This document shows, in pieces, positions 32,760 through 43,590 of a stretch of DNA of 64,000 bases (the first letter of the stretch is position 1; every line of letters starts with the position of its first letter). The notes under the pieces are model-generated. The model had not been told where the DNA came from. It searched no databases and was given only the letters and a program-made list of their open reading frames with translations. The position numbers and the translations under genes were made by a program. Source of the stretch: Chrysaora quinquecirrha (taxonomy: Eukaryota; Cnidaria; Scyphozoa; Semaeostomeae; Pelagiidae); NCBI GenBank assembly GCA_014526335.1, contig JACTAT010000008.1, positions 207,164 through 271,163 on the forward strand, read 5' to 3'.

Positions 32760-35493
32760 CCAAAAGTTTTTGAAGGCTTAGGATGTCTGAAAGATCATCA
32801 GGTCAAACTGAGCATCAGTGAAGAAGAAATTCCTATAGCACAGAGTCAAAGAACAATACCTTTTCACCCTCGAGAGAAAGTAAAAGAAGCTGTTAAAGAT
32901 TTAGAATCTAGAGGCATCATAGAGAAAATACCAGATGGTCAAGCAACCCCTTGGGTTAGTCCTATTGTTGCAGTACCTAAGAAGGACGGTTCTGTACGAC
33001 TATGTGTAGATATGCGCATGGCAAATAAGGCTATAAGTCGCACACGACATCTGATACCTACAGTAGAAGAGGTTTCCTATGCACTTACAGGAGCTAAATT
33101 CTTCTCCAAATTGGATTTAAATGAAGCCTATCATCAACTTTTAGCTCCATAAAGAAAGTTCTTTCATAACAACTTTTTGTATACATGTTGGGTTGTTTCA
33201 GTATTGTCGTCTAAATTATGGCACAAATGCTAGTGCAGAGTGTTTTCAGCATGCATTACAAGAACACTTATCAGGACTTGTCAGAGTCCGAAACATAGCT
33301 GATGACATTTTGATCTTTGGAGCAACCAGGAAAGAGCATGATGAATCTCTAGAGAAATGTTTACAACGACTAGCTGGAATAGGTCTCACCTTGAATGCAA
33401 AGAAATGATCATTTTTGCAAGAAAAGCTAGAATTCTTCGGACAGGTCTTTTCCAAGAATGGTATCAGCCCTGATCCTAAACGCATACAAGATCTAAAGAA
33501 TTTATCTGCCTCTACCAACGTGGGTGAAGTGCGAAGTTTCCTCGGCATGGTGAATTATAGCTCAAGGTATGTCAAAGACTTTGCAACTATTTCAGCACCA
33601 TTGCGAGAACTCACTAAAAAGGATAAACAGTTCTGCTGGGAAACAAAACACCAGAATGCATTTGAACAGTTAATTCATGCTTTGTGTAATGCACCAGTGA
33701 TGTCTTATTTTGATAAGTCTAAGAAATCTGCAGTGTTAGTGGATGCTAGTCCTATAGAATTATGCGCAATATTATCGCAACATACTCCAGAAAAGGATGA
33801 TAATACTATTGTTGCATACGCAAGTCGTGGTTTGTCAGCAGTTGAACAGAGGTATTCCCAAACTGAAAAAGAGGCCTTGGCAATTGTATGGGCTGTGGAA
33901 CATTTTCACCTATTCTTATTTGGAGCACCATTTTCGCTCATAACTGATCATAAACCTCTTGAAGTGATCTATGGCAATCCAGCAGCGAAACCTTCAGCAC
34001 GATTAGAGCGCTGGGTACTACGCTTGCAGCCATATGAATTTGATATTATCTACAAGCCAGGCAATCAAAACCCTGCTGATTACCTCTCCCGACATCCAAA
34101 CTTGTCTTCCAAAAGCACACAAGAAAAATTGACTGAAAATGTTGTCAATTTCGTAACCACTCATTCAATTCCAAAGGCTATGACCCTTGCTGAGATCAAG
34201 GAAGCCACCCAAACTGACAAAGTTCTATGTGGACTTAGAGCGGCAATCCGTCATAACACTTGGAATAGTGACTTGGTTAAGCCGTTTAAACAAATCAAAG
34301 ATGAACTTAGTGTCAGCTCAAATAACATGATACTGCGTGGCTCACGAATTGTTGTCCCTGACAGCTTGCAACAAAAGGCAATCGATATTGCTCACGAGTC
34401 GCACCAAGGGTTGGCCAAAACCAAAAGCTTATTACGTGAAAAAGTGTGGTTCCCTGGCATCGATGAAATGACAAAGAAAACAGTGGAACGCTGTAGTGCA
34501 TGTCAAGCTACAAGTCGTCCGTCTCCTCCAGAACCACTACGAATGTCAAACATGCCAAGTGGTCCGTGGGAACGTCTTCATATTGATTATTGTGGACCAA
34601 TGCCCACTGGTGAATATCTTCTTGTAGTTATAGATCGTTATTCGCGTTATCCCGAAGTGGAAATAGTGAAATCTACCAACATCTCGACAATTATACCGAA
34701 GCTGGACAGAATATTTTCTACTCATGGTATTCCACTACAAATAATAACCGACAATGGACCACCATTCAACGGAAACGATTTCGTTAAGTACATGACTGCG
34801 TTAGGAATACAGCATGAGCCTACAACACCAAAATGGCCTCAAGGAAACGCAGAAGTTGAGCGCTTTAATCAACCTCTTGTCAAATCAATACAAGCAGCTC
34901 ATGTGGAAGGCAGAAAATGGCAACAAGAGCTTCACCGTTTCTTGCTGCAGTACTGCTCCACTCCGCACACAACAACAGAAGTTTCTCCTGCTGAACTATT
35001 GTTCAATCGTCCAATTCGTGGCAAACTGCCTCAGCTGAATAGTAAACTTGTTAATAAGCATAAACAAGCACAGCTGAACGAGGAAAGAAAAAAGGAGTAT
35101 AATAAAACTTATGCTGATGCAAAGCGGAATGCAAAGAATACATCTATCAATGAAGGAGACACAGTCATCGTCAAACAAGATAAAAGGAATAAATTGAGCA
35201 CTCGTTTCAATACAACGCCGTATAAGGTTATACAGCGGAAAGGACCTCATATAACAGCAGAAAGTTCGGAAGGTCATATAATTTCGAGAAATGCTTCCTT
35301 CTTCAAACGAATACCAGCAGATTCAAACTCCAGTGATAGTGACACAGATAGTGAAATGGAAACATGCCAGCCAGGAGATGAAATACGAAATCAAGAGGAG
35401 CAGCAAGCCCAGAGAGGGACGATCAGACACTCGTCTAGAGAACGACGCCCAACTCAACGATATGGAAACCCTTTACCTTCTAATTTAGTTTAA
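32760..35493 (+). pseudogene. Gypsy Pol: reverse transcriptase, RNase H and integrase, with frame defects in RT
   Basis: RT starts near 32830 (IPFHPREKVKEAV, TPWVSPIVAVPKKDGSVRLCVDMR, KLDLNEAYHQ). A TAA and a frame change near 33151 are followed by GTNASAECFQHAL and NIADDILIFG, where the catalytic DD is kept. A TGA at 33406-33408 then interrupts the frame. From 33415 on, 692 codons are open: the RT end (GVRSFLGMVNYSSRYV-like block), RNase H (VLVDASP, SQTEKEALAIVWA, TDHKPL, NPADYLSRHP), the HHCC integrase finger (HESHQG..CSACQ) and the integrase core with D (HIDYCGP), D (TDNGPPF) and E (AEVERF). The C-terminal tail is Ser/Asp- and Glu-rich. Integrase looks intact; RT does not. Confidence 0.9.
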
Positions 35494-35576
35494 ATTATAG
35501 ACGTTATATTATTCTCCATTTAGTTTGTTGACTTTGAAAGTTTTCGTTAAATTTTTATTTCTAACAAGAGGGGTGA

Positions 35577-35741
35577 TGTAGTGAAGTAGAAAAGAACTAT
35601 TACGCAATTGTACTAGAAACTAGAACCCAGTACTCGTAGAGACCTTGTGTAGGCCTACCCACTAGTGTGGTGCCGTAGTCTTGATTCGTTACTGTTATGT
35701 TACTGTTACTGTTATGTTAGTCAAACCTAGTGATTATTATA
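35577..35741 (+). repeat. 3' LTR of the gypsy element
   Basis: See the 5' LTR. It is preceded by the purine tract and followed by the GGTAT target duplication. Confidence 0.95.
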
Positions 35742-35860
35742 GGTATTACGATCTTGTGGTTTTTCTGAGCATAAAACGTTGCATAGATCCCAGAGAAAAT
35801 TCTCGTTAATACGTTTATCTTGGGCAAATAACAGTTGTCTGCGCTTGTGAGTCGTTTATA

Positions 35861-36400
35861 GTGCGGGTCGAACTCAAAAACCTTCGCCTAAGATATCCAA
35901 AGAATATTATAATAAGCTATTCAAATATAAACTCTATACGGCACAAATTTGATAACTTTTCAATGATGATAAAAGAAAACTTTGACATTCTAACTATAGC
36001 AGAATCAAAAATTGACTCATCGTTTCCTCCAAGCCAATTTCTGATAGAAGGATACAAAACTCCATATAGATTGGATGTATCCGATAGAAGCAGTGGTATT
36101 CTTGTCTATGTCAGGGAAGACTCATTTCTAAGGAGGTTACATTAACGATGGCACCTGATACTCAAATAGTGTCACTCGAAATAAGCATAAGAAAGCAAAT
36201 ACCGGTTGATTTTATTGATATACAGACCACCAAACCAAGATCTGAAGTACTTTTTAGAACATCTGTCTGAAATATCGGACAGATTTAAATATTATGAAAA
36301 TTAAATAGTCCTTGGTGACTTTAACGCTAAATTTGGTGACAAAAATATGTTACTCCTAAGAGAAGATCACAACTTATATAATATGACCAAAAGTGCAACA
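35861..36400 (+). pseudogene. LINE endonuclease fragment, first part
   Basis: The frame reads IIISYSNINSIRHKFDNFSMMI..FDILTIAESKID and GGILVYVRED-like, the N-terminal blocks of a CR1-type LINE endonuclease, followed after frame changes by VLGDFNAKFG. It is interrupted at 36400 by the foldback element. The second part, beginning with a CFKSS-type block, resumes at 38080. Confidence 0.75.
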
Positions 36401-36410
36401 TGCTTTAAAT

Positions 36411-38069
36411 GGCTATCTTTAAATGACGGAATACGGAATGACGGAATGACGGAATACGGAATGACGGAATACGGAATGACGGAATACGGAATGACGGAAT
36501 CAGAATGACGGAATGACGGAATAAAAAAAGTTTCTATTTGAGTTACGAAGAAAAAGACATCCAAAATGCAAAAAGAATGTAAAAATGAGAGTGGCGTTTC
36601 ACACTTCCAATAGGTGGACGACATTTCAGCTAAAACAATAGGATTTCTAAGGGATTTTTGTGAAAACAGTAGGGTTTTCCAGCAAGGGTGTACGAGATTT
36701 TGAAGGAATGAATCGCCCCCCGAAAAAATAAAACCATTAAGAAGACTATTCACTTTATTGTCTGTCTATTTTGTTTCACGTTGTTTATAGCGCATTTTTT
36801 CTTATTAATTATTAGAAATTCGTATAAACATTCATTTTTAATTTAGAATTTTGAAATAAACTGAAATAGAACAACAGAAATTCAATATCGGAAACTGAAT
36901 TTATCTTATTATTATTACCATTATTATTATTATCTATTGACTAGTTAAATAAAACCAGGTTTGTACCAACATGGGGCACTATAAAAAAAATACCCTGCTA
37001 GGAATGCTGCAAATGAACTGACACTTGTTTTGTGTGGTTCTTGAAATATATAGAAAGAAGTTATGAATAGGCCAATTAGACCATGCATTGCAGTGTACTT
37101 CAATAAGACTTGAGATAACAGAGAATGATAGGTATGTTTCATTTCGTGAAAACTCAATCTACAAAAATCAACAAAAGTCATTCTAATCTGTATAATTACT
37201 TTAATGGGCAATATCAACGGATTGTATTTCAGTTGGGGTGGTTATAGCTATTACAATTACTGAACGCAATTTTACCAATTAAGAGATCAGATATCAGATA
37301 TCTTTTGCTGAAAATTTTATTGTTTTCAAAGAAATCTATGAAAAATCCCTTTGTATCAAATGGGAATCTCTTACGCCTTTCGGAGAAGTGAAATGCCCCT
37401 CGAAGGGTGGATGTATAATAGGTGTTGGTATAGAGTAAACTTAGTTTTATTAACAAGTCAATAACTAATAATGATAATAATAATAGGATAAATACAGTTT
37501 CAGAAATTGAATTTATGTTGTTCTGTTTCAGTTTATTTCAAAATTCTAAATTCAAAATGAATATTTATACGAATTTATAATAATTAATAAGAAAAAATGC
37601 GCTATAAACAACGTGAAACAAAATCGACACACAATAAAGTGAAATAGTTTTATTTTTTCAAGGGGCGATTCACTCCTTCAAAATCTCGTACACCCTTGCT
37701 GGAAAACCCTACTGTTTTCACGAAAATCCCTTAGAAATCCTATTGTTTTAGCTGAAATGTCGTCCACCTATTGGAAGTGTGAAACGCCACTCTTATTTTT
37801 ACATTCTTTTTGCATTTTGGATGTCTTTTTATTCGTAACTCAAATAGAAACTTTTTTTATTACATCATTCCGTCGTTCCGTCATTCCGTATTCCGTCATT
37901 CCGTATTCCGTCATTCCGTATTCCGTCATTCCGTATTCCGTCATTTCATCATTCCGCATTCCGTCATTCCGTATTCCGTCATTCCGTACTCCGTCATTCC
38001 GTATTCCGTCATTCCGTATTCCGTCATTCCGTATTCCGTCATTCCGTATTCCGTGTTTTAAAGATAGCC
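36411..38069. mobile_element. Foldback (Mutator-like) element with about 560-640-bp inverted arms and a 10-bp target duplication
   Basis: TGCTTTAAAT flanks it at 36401-36410 and 38070-38079. The ends are GGCTATCTTTAAA and its complement, followed by long runs of 15-bp ATGACGGAATACGGA repeats. The arms are inverted copies from about 36411-36975 and 37425-38069, so the element can form a giant hairpin around a spacer of about 450 bp. Duplications of 9-10 bp and long inverted ends are typical of Mutator-like non-autonomous elements. There is no transposase frame; the repeats give false open frames of the VIPYSVIPYS type. Confidence 0.87.
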
Positions 38070-38079
38070 TGCTTTAAAT

Positions 38080-38225
38080 CTTCAAGGGGGCCGTTGTATT
38101 GATCTAATTTTAACTGATCGTAAACATTCATCCATGCATTCCAAGTCGTTTGAAACAGGATTTAGTGACCACCATCATATTATTCTCACCGGATGAAAAT
38201 CTCTGAATTTGTTATTAGGCAAAGA
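38080..38225 (+). pseudogene. LINE endonuclease fragment, second part
   Basis: Continues the LINE interrupted at 36400: SSRG.., then I-D-L-I-L-T-D-R-K and HHHII are readable with frame changes. It flows into the left copy of the 524-bp tandem duplication. Confidence 0.7.
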
Positions 38226-38952
38226 AAAATCGATCTAACGACCCTCTTGGGATACAGTAAACCAAGAAGAACCCCTTAGGGGTTTTTCTATGTTATATAA
38301 CTCAATCTGTGTGCTCCAGTCAGTCTGCTTCAGCAACTCGCAATATAAGATGTAGCTGCTCGCCGTGACACCGAAAGCCGTCGCTGCCAAACTGTGCTTG
38401 GCCTAGAACATTTTAGTAGAGGCCTGTCGCCCTTATGGCGCACTTTGGATGGGCCTAAGCCTCGCAGCAATGTTTTTGTTTTCGTCGCGTAATTTCTTAG
38501 AGATGGGCCGAGGCAACTCGAAATGGCGCCAAATTATCTTTTTGATGATTCGCGAGATGAAATAATGGCTTTATTGTTTGTTTTGACGCTCGCAATTTGA
38601 AGAAAAGGTAAGATAAGAAGAAAAGATCTAATTTTAACTGATCGTAAACATTCATCCATGCATTCCAAGTCGTTTGAAACAGGATTTAGTGACCACCATC
38701 ATATTATTCTCACCGGATGAAAATCTCTGAATTTGTTATTAGGCAAAGAAAAATCGATCTATTAACGACCCTCTTGGGATACAGTAAACCAAGAAGAACC
38801 CCTTAGGGGTTTTTCTATGTTATATAACTCAATCTGTGCGCTCCAGTCAGTCTGCTTCAGCAACTCGCAATATAAGATGTAGCTGCTCGCCGTGACACCG
38901 AAAGCCGTCGCTGCCAAACTGTGCTTGGCCTGGAACATTTTAGTATAGGCCT
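38101..38952 (+). repeat. Recent tandem duplication, period 524 bp
   Basis: 38101-38425 and 38625-38952 are almost identical (one 3-base ATT insertion and a few substitutions). The duplicated unit contains the LINE endonuclease piece, an AACCCCTTAGGGGTT hairpin (about 38273-38287) and a TATATAA-containing GC-richer stretch. 38426-38624 is present once, between the copies. Confidence 0.9.
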
Positions 38953-39297
38953 AAGGTAATGCTAGAAATCTGGAGGAATTCCAGGAGGAACATTAACAGT
39001 AAAGTTGTATATCATTTTCTATTCCTGTACATTTTTCTGGACATAGTTTGTGCCAGTTGCTTTTTCCATTTTCTGTTGCATTTGCAAGTGTTTTTTCTGC
39101 AACAACGTGTCTATTTAGACCCTTACCTCTTATGGAGGCCGTTTCAGTCTTGCACCGACTTTGTGTCGGCATAAACACCTCATGGTAATGACATTAAATT
39201 TTCCTGTCGTTTTTTCTTATTTAAGGCACTAGCAAACAATTTCATTGAAGGTACAACACCTCTTGATATCAATTGGCCCTGCCACCTTCTTTCTGTT
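38953..39297. other. No gene seen; a diverged partial unit of the following satellite at about 39180-39297
   Basis: It contains pieces such as CTTGATATCAATTGGCCCTGCCACC that resemble the 152-bp unit downstream. Confidence 0.5.
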
Positions 39298-39812
39298 TCT
39301 TGACAGTGACTTAAGAAAGTTTTTCTTATCATCAAGAGTATATTGATATTAAATGGCCCTGCCACCGTCTTTCTGGCAGCTGGACCTGTGTAAAAATGCT
39401 CAATAACAAAATTGATTGTGGCCTGTCATGTCAATTTATTAATTTCGTTTCTTGATAGTGACCTAAGAAAGTTTTGCTTATCATCAAGAGCATATTGATG
39501 CTAAATGGCCCTGCCACCGTCTTTCTGGCAGCTGGACCTGTGTAAAAATGCTCAATAACAAAATTGATTGTGGCCTGTCATGTCAATTTATTAATTTCGT
39601 TTCTTGACAGTGACCTAAGAAAGTTTTGCTTATCATCAAGAGCATATTGATATCAAATGGCCCTGCCACCGTCTTTCTGGCAGCTGGACCTGTGTAAAAA
39701 TGCTCAATAACAAAATTGATTGTGGCCTGTCATGTCAATTTATTAATTTCGTTTCTTGACAGTGACCTAAGAAAGTTTTGCTTATCATCAAGAGCATATT
39801 GATATCAAATGG
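39298..39812. repeat. 152-bp satellite, about 3.4 units
   Basis: Units start TCTTGACAGTGAC at 39298, 39450, 39602 and 39754, exactly 152 bp apart and nearly identical. The last unit is cut after about 60 bp. Confidence 0.93.
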
Positions 39813-42349
39813 CCCTTGCATCATAACAATGGACCTGAAATAGCATACTATAAAAAGTTGATCTTTTTGTGGCTCTACAAGCTGTTAGGTCTATTCCCAA
39901 GATTCTCTCAACTCTTTATGGTTGGACATTGAACCTCATTTTCAAAGTTTATTCGTTTTTTTTGTGGTCTTGCCACTAAATTTATTATGATGCCATTGCT
40001 GTCATTTTGTGCAGCTTAAGCACTGTTTGCTAAGTTGTTTATAGCTCAGCAATGAATATTGGGTTTTATTAATCGCTACCCTACAATATAGGTTGCTTCT
40101 CTGCATTTATAGGGTTTTTATACAGCTGCAGATACTGTTGCAATTGGCTTTCGAGTTTCCTATGCAAATATGACATCATATGTAGCAATTGCTTTTAAAA
40201 TCTGTTTGTATGTTTCTTTCTTTTGATAATGTTTTCTTTTTCTTCTCTTGCTTATGAATTTCTATCTTTTCAACCTTCTCGGCCACTCGGGGGCTTAACT
40301 AAAGGCTTTAATCTGCGGTCTTTGACTGTTGGTCTGAGTGGCTGGGTTGGGATTATTTCTCTTTGCTTTTATTACTTACGAGTTTCTATTGTCACCTCTA
40401 TTTCTGTTTTCTAATATGCGTTCTATGTGCAGTTTACTTCGTTTGATATTACCCTAGAACAAATTTAAACTTAAATTTGGCGGAGACAACCCATTTGATC
40501 AGCTTTTATTCACTTATTTCTGCTGAGAACACTTTGCAGTAAAAAAATTCTTGCAGAAAGCTACAGACCAATTGCTGCGATTTTCCTAAAATGACGGAAT
40601 GGATAACGTCATGTGACACATAATTGGTCTATTGTTCTCTGCATAGGTTTAAATCCAACCTCGTCCCCAGGGTGAATGGGCCTCTACGTGAAACTCTGCT
40701 GTCCATATCCGACCCTGGTATCGGCCTTGTCTATTCGCAATTTGATTGGCTGTTCAAACAATAGAAATTTTAAGTGACGTCACAGTTTCTTCAAAATTTC
40801 GTTTTGACGGTTGAGATTCGAGGAAATTCAATTTGGGGCCTGGGGATGAGGTTGGGTTAAAGCATGAAGCGTGAAGAAATCTAGTCATATTTGTGACGAC
40901 ACACATTCTTCAACATATCGCACCAGGTGCCCCTGATAGGGACATTTTTACACACCTTTCCGCTCAAATTTTTCCACCAAACTGATCAAAAAAGATGACC
41001 TTCTCAGAAAATAGAAAAAAACTCCATATCGAAATTTGTTGTCATAAGCAAATTAAGATACACGATCAAAAAGATCAAGTTACATAACAAGAACAATAAA
41101 GCAAAAGAAGAAGAAAAGGAAATTTAGTTACAATTACCCAACTAAACTACAAAAGAGTAATTAAAATACAAATAACTAATATAGGAAACCTCTAGGTGTC
41201 GTGTTTAATGCGTTGTTCATAAGTATCAAACAGGAATTATCCGAGTAGCTCCAGACAGGTCTCATTTTCATTTGTCTTAACCTAGATGTATTTTTGCTCT
41301 TTCATTTGGATATTTTTGAAATTCGATTAGGATACTTCATGGATTTTATCAAGAAAGTTTTAAGTTGTAAATTTGTTGTAAACTTGGATATGTATTTCAG
41401 AATGAAATCGACTTCATTTTTGGATTTTTTTACAAGATTTGCAGGACCTGTTGTCTCTGTCTATCGGTGGCTTATAATTCCTCCCTTTTTCTATTACTAT
41501 AAGTAGTGATCACCGAGTCTTAATTTCGATAGTATTGTTAAACCACACTTTTCTATAATTTAAACTGTTTTTTATTACATAAAATAAGGCTGAAATGAAC
41601 TGACGACCTCTTTCGATTTGTCGGCAGAATTAAACACAGAGAAACTTCTGATCTTTGTCGGTTGATCTAATGCGTCTTAATATATCTTATTTCTTCGATT
41701 AAACAACTGAATTCGTCTTATATTTCAACAAATTCGGCACGGCACGACAGATCGTAAACTTAGGATACGAATACGACAGCAAACTACTTACAAAACGTTC
41801 CTAATTATGAAAATTCAACACACCTAGCAAATACCAAATATTGTTAAAAAGATCAGAACTATCAAAGAAAGCTTAATATGTTTAAAGGAATACTATATAC
41901 AAACAGTCACGAAAATCCCAGTAAAAACCCAAAAATCGCTGATCTTATAAACATACCCACACGAGTTCGTGTTCATACGCTGATTACGCGAAGTGTCCAA
42001 CTGCTCATGTTGAAATTCAAAAATATCACGTTTATTGACAACAGTATTTTTTAATGAAATATGCTGCAGATATGATTCGAAAAAGGTTCGACTTCTATGC
42101 CTTTTGACGTGTTATAATGTTGTTTTGAGAACTGCTTTGTCTCTCTTTTGGACAGAGATATGAATGCGTTAATATTTTGTCTTTCTCTTTCCGTATTGTT
42201 TGCAAACTTATTTATGTGATATAACAGTGTTTCCACTACTGATCGACTTCTCATATTCAAGAGCTAGTGATAATAAAGAGTCTGGCTCTGAAAAGTGCAA
42301 GGCGTGTTTAATGAAATTTTAATTCCGCAGTTTACCTCCACGCTTAGAG
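39813..42349. other. No gene seen apart from the MITE at 40646-40860
   Basis: AT-rich, stop-rich sequence. Open stretches up to 70 codons (41294-41506, 42051-42260) have no family features. Confidence 0.5.
40646..40860. mobile_element. Short MITE with CCAACCTC(G/A)TCCCCAGG ends
   Basis: The left end is TTTAAATCCAACCTCGTCCC and the right end is the inverted counterpart GGGATGAGGTTGGGTTAA. The flanks suggest TTAA duplications with one indel. About 215 bp, no frame. Confidence 0.65.
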
Positions 42350-42950
42350 GATATCTACTTATTTCAGCTCAAACTAACGAAGTGTTGTAGATCTGTTGAG
42401 TCCAAGTAAGCGTTTTAGGAATCGTGTGTGTATCTTTCAATTTCTGTTTTGTCCTAGGCAGTCTTGGTGGTTATGGTTAAGGCGCCCATACTTATACTTC
42501 GGAGTCATACAATAAGATAGATAGGCAGTATCATTGAGTCAGAAAGTCTTAAGGCAGCCTTTACAGGAAAGTTTTTAATTTTGAATTTATTGTAAAGAGC
42601 AAGAAGAGCACGATTCACCTTTGAACAAAGCACGTTAAGGGTGTCTTTGAAGTTGCAAGCTGCGTTCATAGTATTGTCAAGATATGTAAATTCGGTTACG
42701 TTTTCTTATTTAGATTTTTCATCGTTAACCTCAAATTTCCAGTTTTTGCAGTATTCGTTCAGACTGTCGAGACATTTTTTAAGTCCTTAGCAGGAAGCTG
42801 ATAGGATGATGATATCGTCAGCTTAAAAGAGACGCGTGATGGAATCTTCACTAAAACTTGGCGGCGTTGGGTTTTCAGTGTTTGCTTGTCAATTAAATCG
42901 TTTATATAAAGGTTAAATAAGGTTGGGCTGAGAGGGCCAACTATTGAACT
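42350..42950 (-). pseudogene. Decayed LINE reverse transcriptase fragment
   Basis: On the minus strand, pieces of a reverse transcriptase can be read across several stops and frames. From 42950 downwards they are a PTLFNLYIND-like block, ADDIIILSAS (motif C region, about 42820) and LKKCLDSLNEYCKNWKFEVN, then EFTYLDN..NAACNFKD, SKVNRALLALYNKFKIK and a DSMILPI-like block. The CLDSL..YC..W..N and R-ALLALY-K blocks fit RTE/CR1-like LINEs. Too degraded for a clade call. Confidence 0.6.
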
Positions 42951-43031
42951 GCGGATTTGATCTTGTTAATTATTTCATCATCTTCATCTATTAGATTAAC
43001 AAGATCTTTTGAACTATTGAACTGCGGATTG
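42945..43031. other. Small insertion flanked by a repeated CTATTGAACTGCGGATT, containing 32 bp copied from the exon at 43.7 kb
   Basis: TATTGAACTGCGGATT occurs at about 42943 and again at about 43014. Between them GATCTTGTTAA and its complement form an inverted repeat. TCTTCATCTATTAGATTAACAAGATCTTTT-type sequence (32 bp) is identical to 43731-43762 inside the glycosyltransferase-like exon. Confidence 0.7.
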
Positions 43032-43590
43032 AAACGCCTGCTGTCGTTTGATTGGTTTATCTGATGCAGTAACGTAGCCATTTGGGGCCAGTTTCAGCTA
43101 GTCTTGAATGATTCAACTCAATTTTTAAACTCCTGGTTCTGTACTAACCGCTGTGAATGTGTGGTGTCTGGAGACAATGAATTGAAAATAGAACCCAAGG
43201 CAATTTTCACTCTGAAGCAAAGTAGAAGAGTACTTGAAATTGCAAATACAACACCCGCTGATAAATCTCTGAATTTTACAGTACTTGCTTGAAAGGACAA
43301 AAGAGTATCCAGTAAAGTACGTACGTAATATGTAAAGGGTTCATGGGTTCAGACGGTTCATCCAGGGAATATGAATAGAATTTTCATTTTTATTATGACG
43401 TCATTAGTTACGCCCAAAAATATTGACGCGGGCCACCACTGCATCCCGCAAGGTGCTTCACAGAGCATAGCGACCACACTTATTATCATAGGTTTTGCTC
43501 ATTTCTATTCATATACACGTAGGAACCCAATTCCCTTATTCATTAGTTACACAAAACAACTACAAGTATAATGACTACTTACTTTAACTA

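Larger units (their letters stand above)
31982..35741 (+). mobile_element. Ty3/gypsy LTR retrotransposon, short internally deleted copy, 3760 bp
   Basis: Two 165-bp LTRs (31982-32146 and 35577-35741; roughly 90% alike by eye) bound gag and pol. The 5-bp target duplication GGTAT flanks it (31977-31981 and 35742-35746). The primer-binding position holds TGGCGACGAGTAA, and a purine tract AACAAGAGGGG precedes the 3' LTR. LTR differences indicate age. It lies directly behind the DIRS-like remnant. Confidence 0.95.

Noticed and set aside
36367..38077. Frames with VIPYSVIPYS repeats
   Set aside because: They are the translated 15-bp tip repeats of the foldback element.
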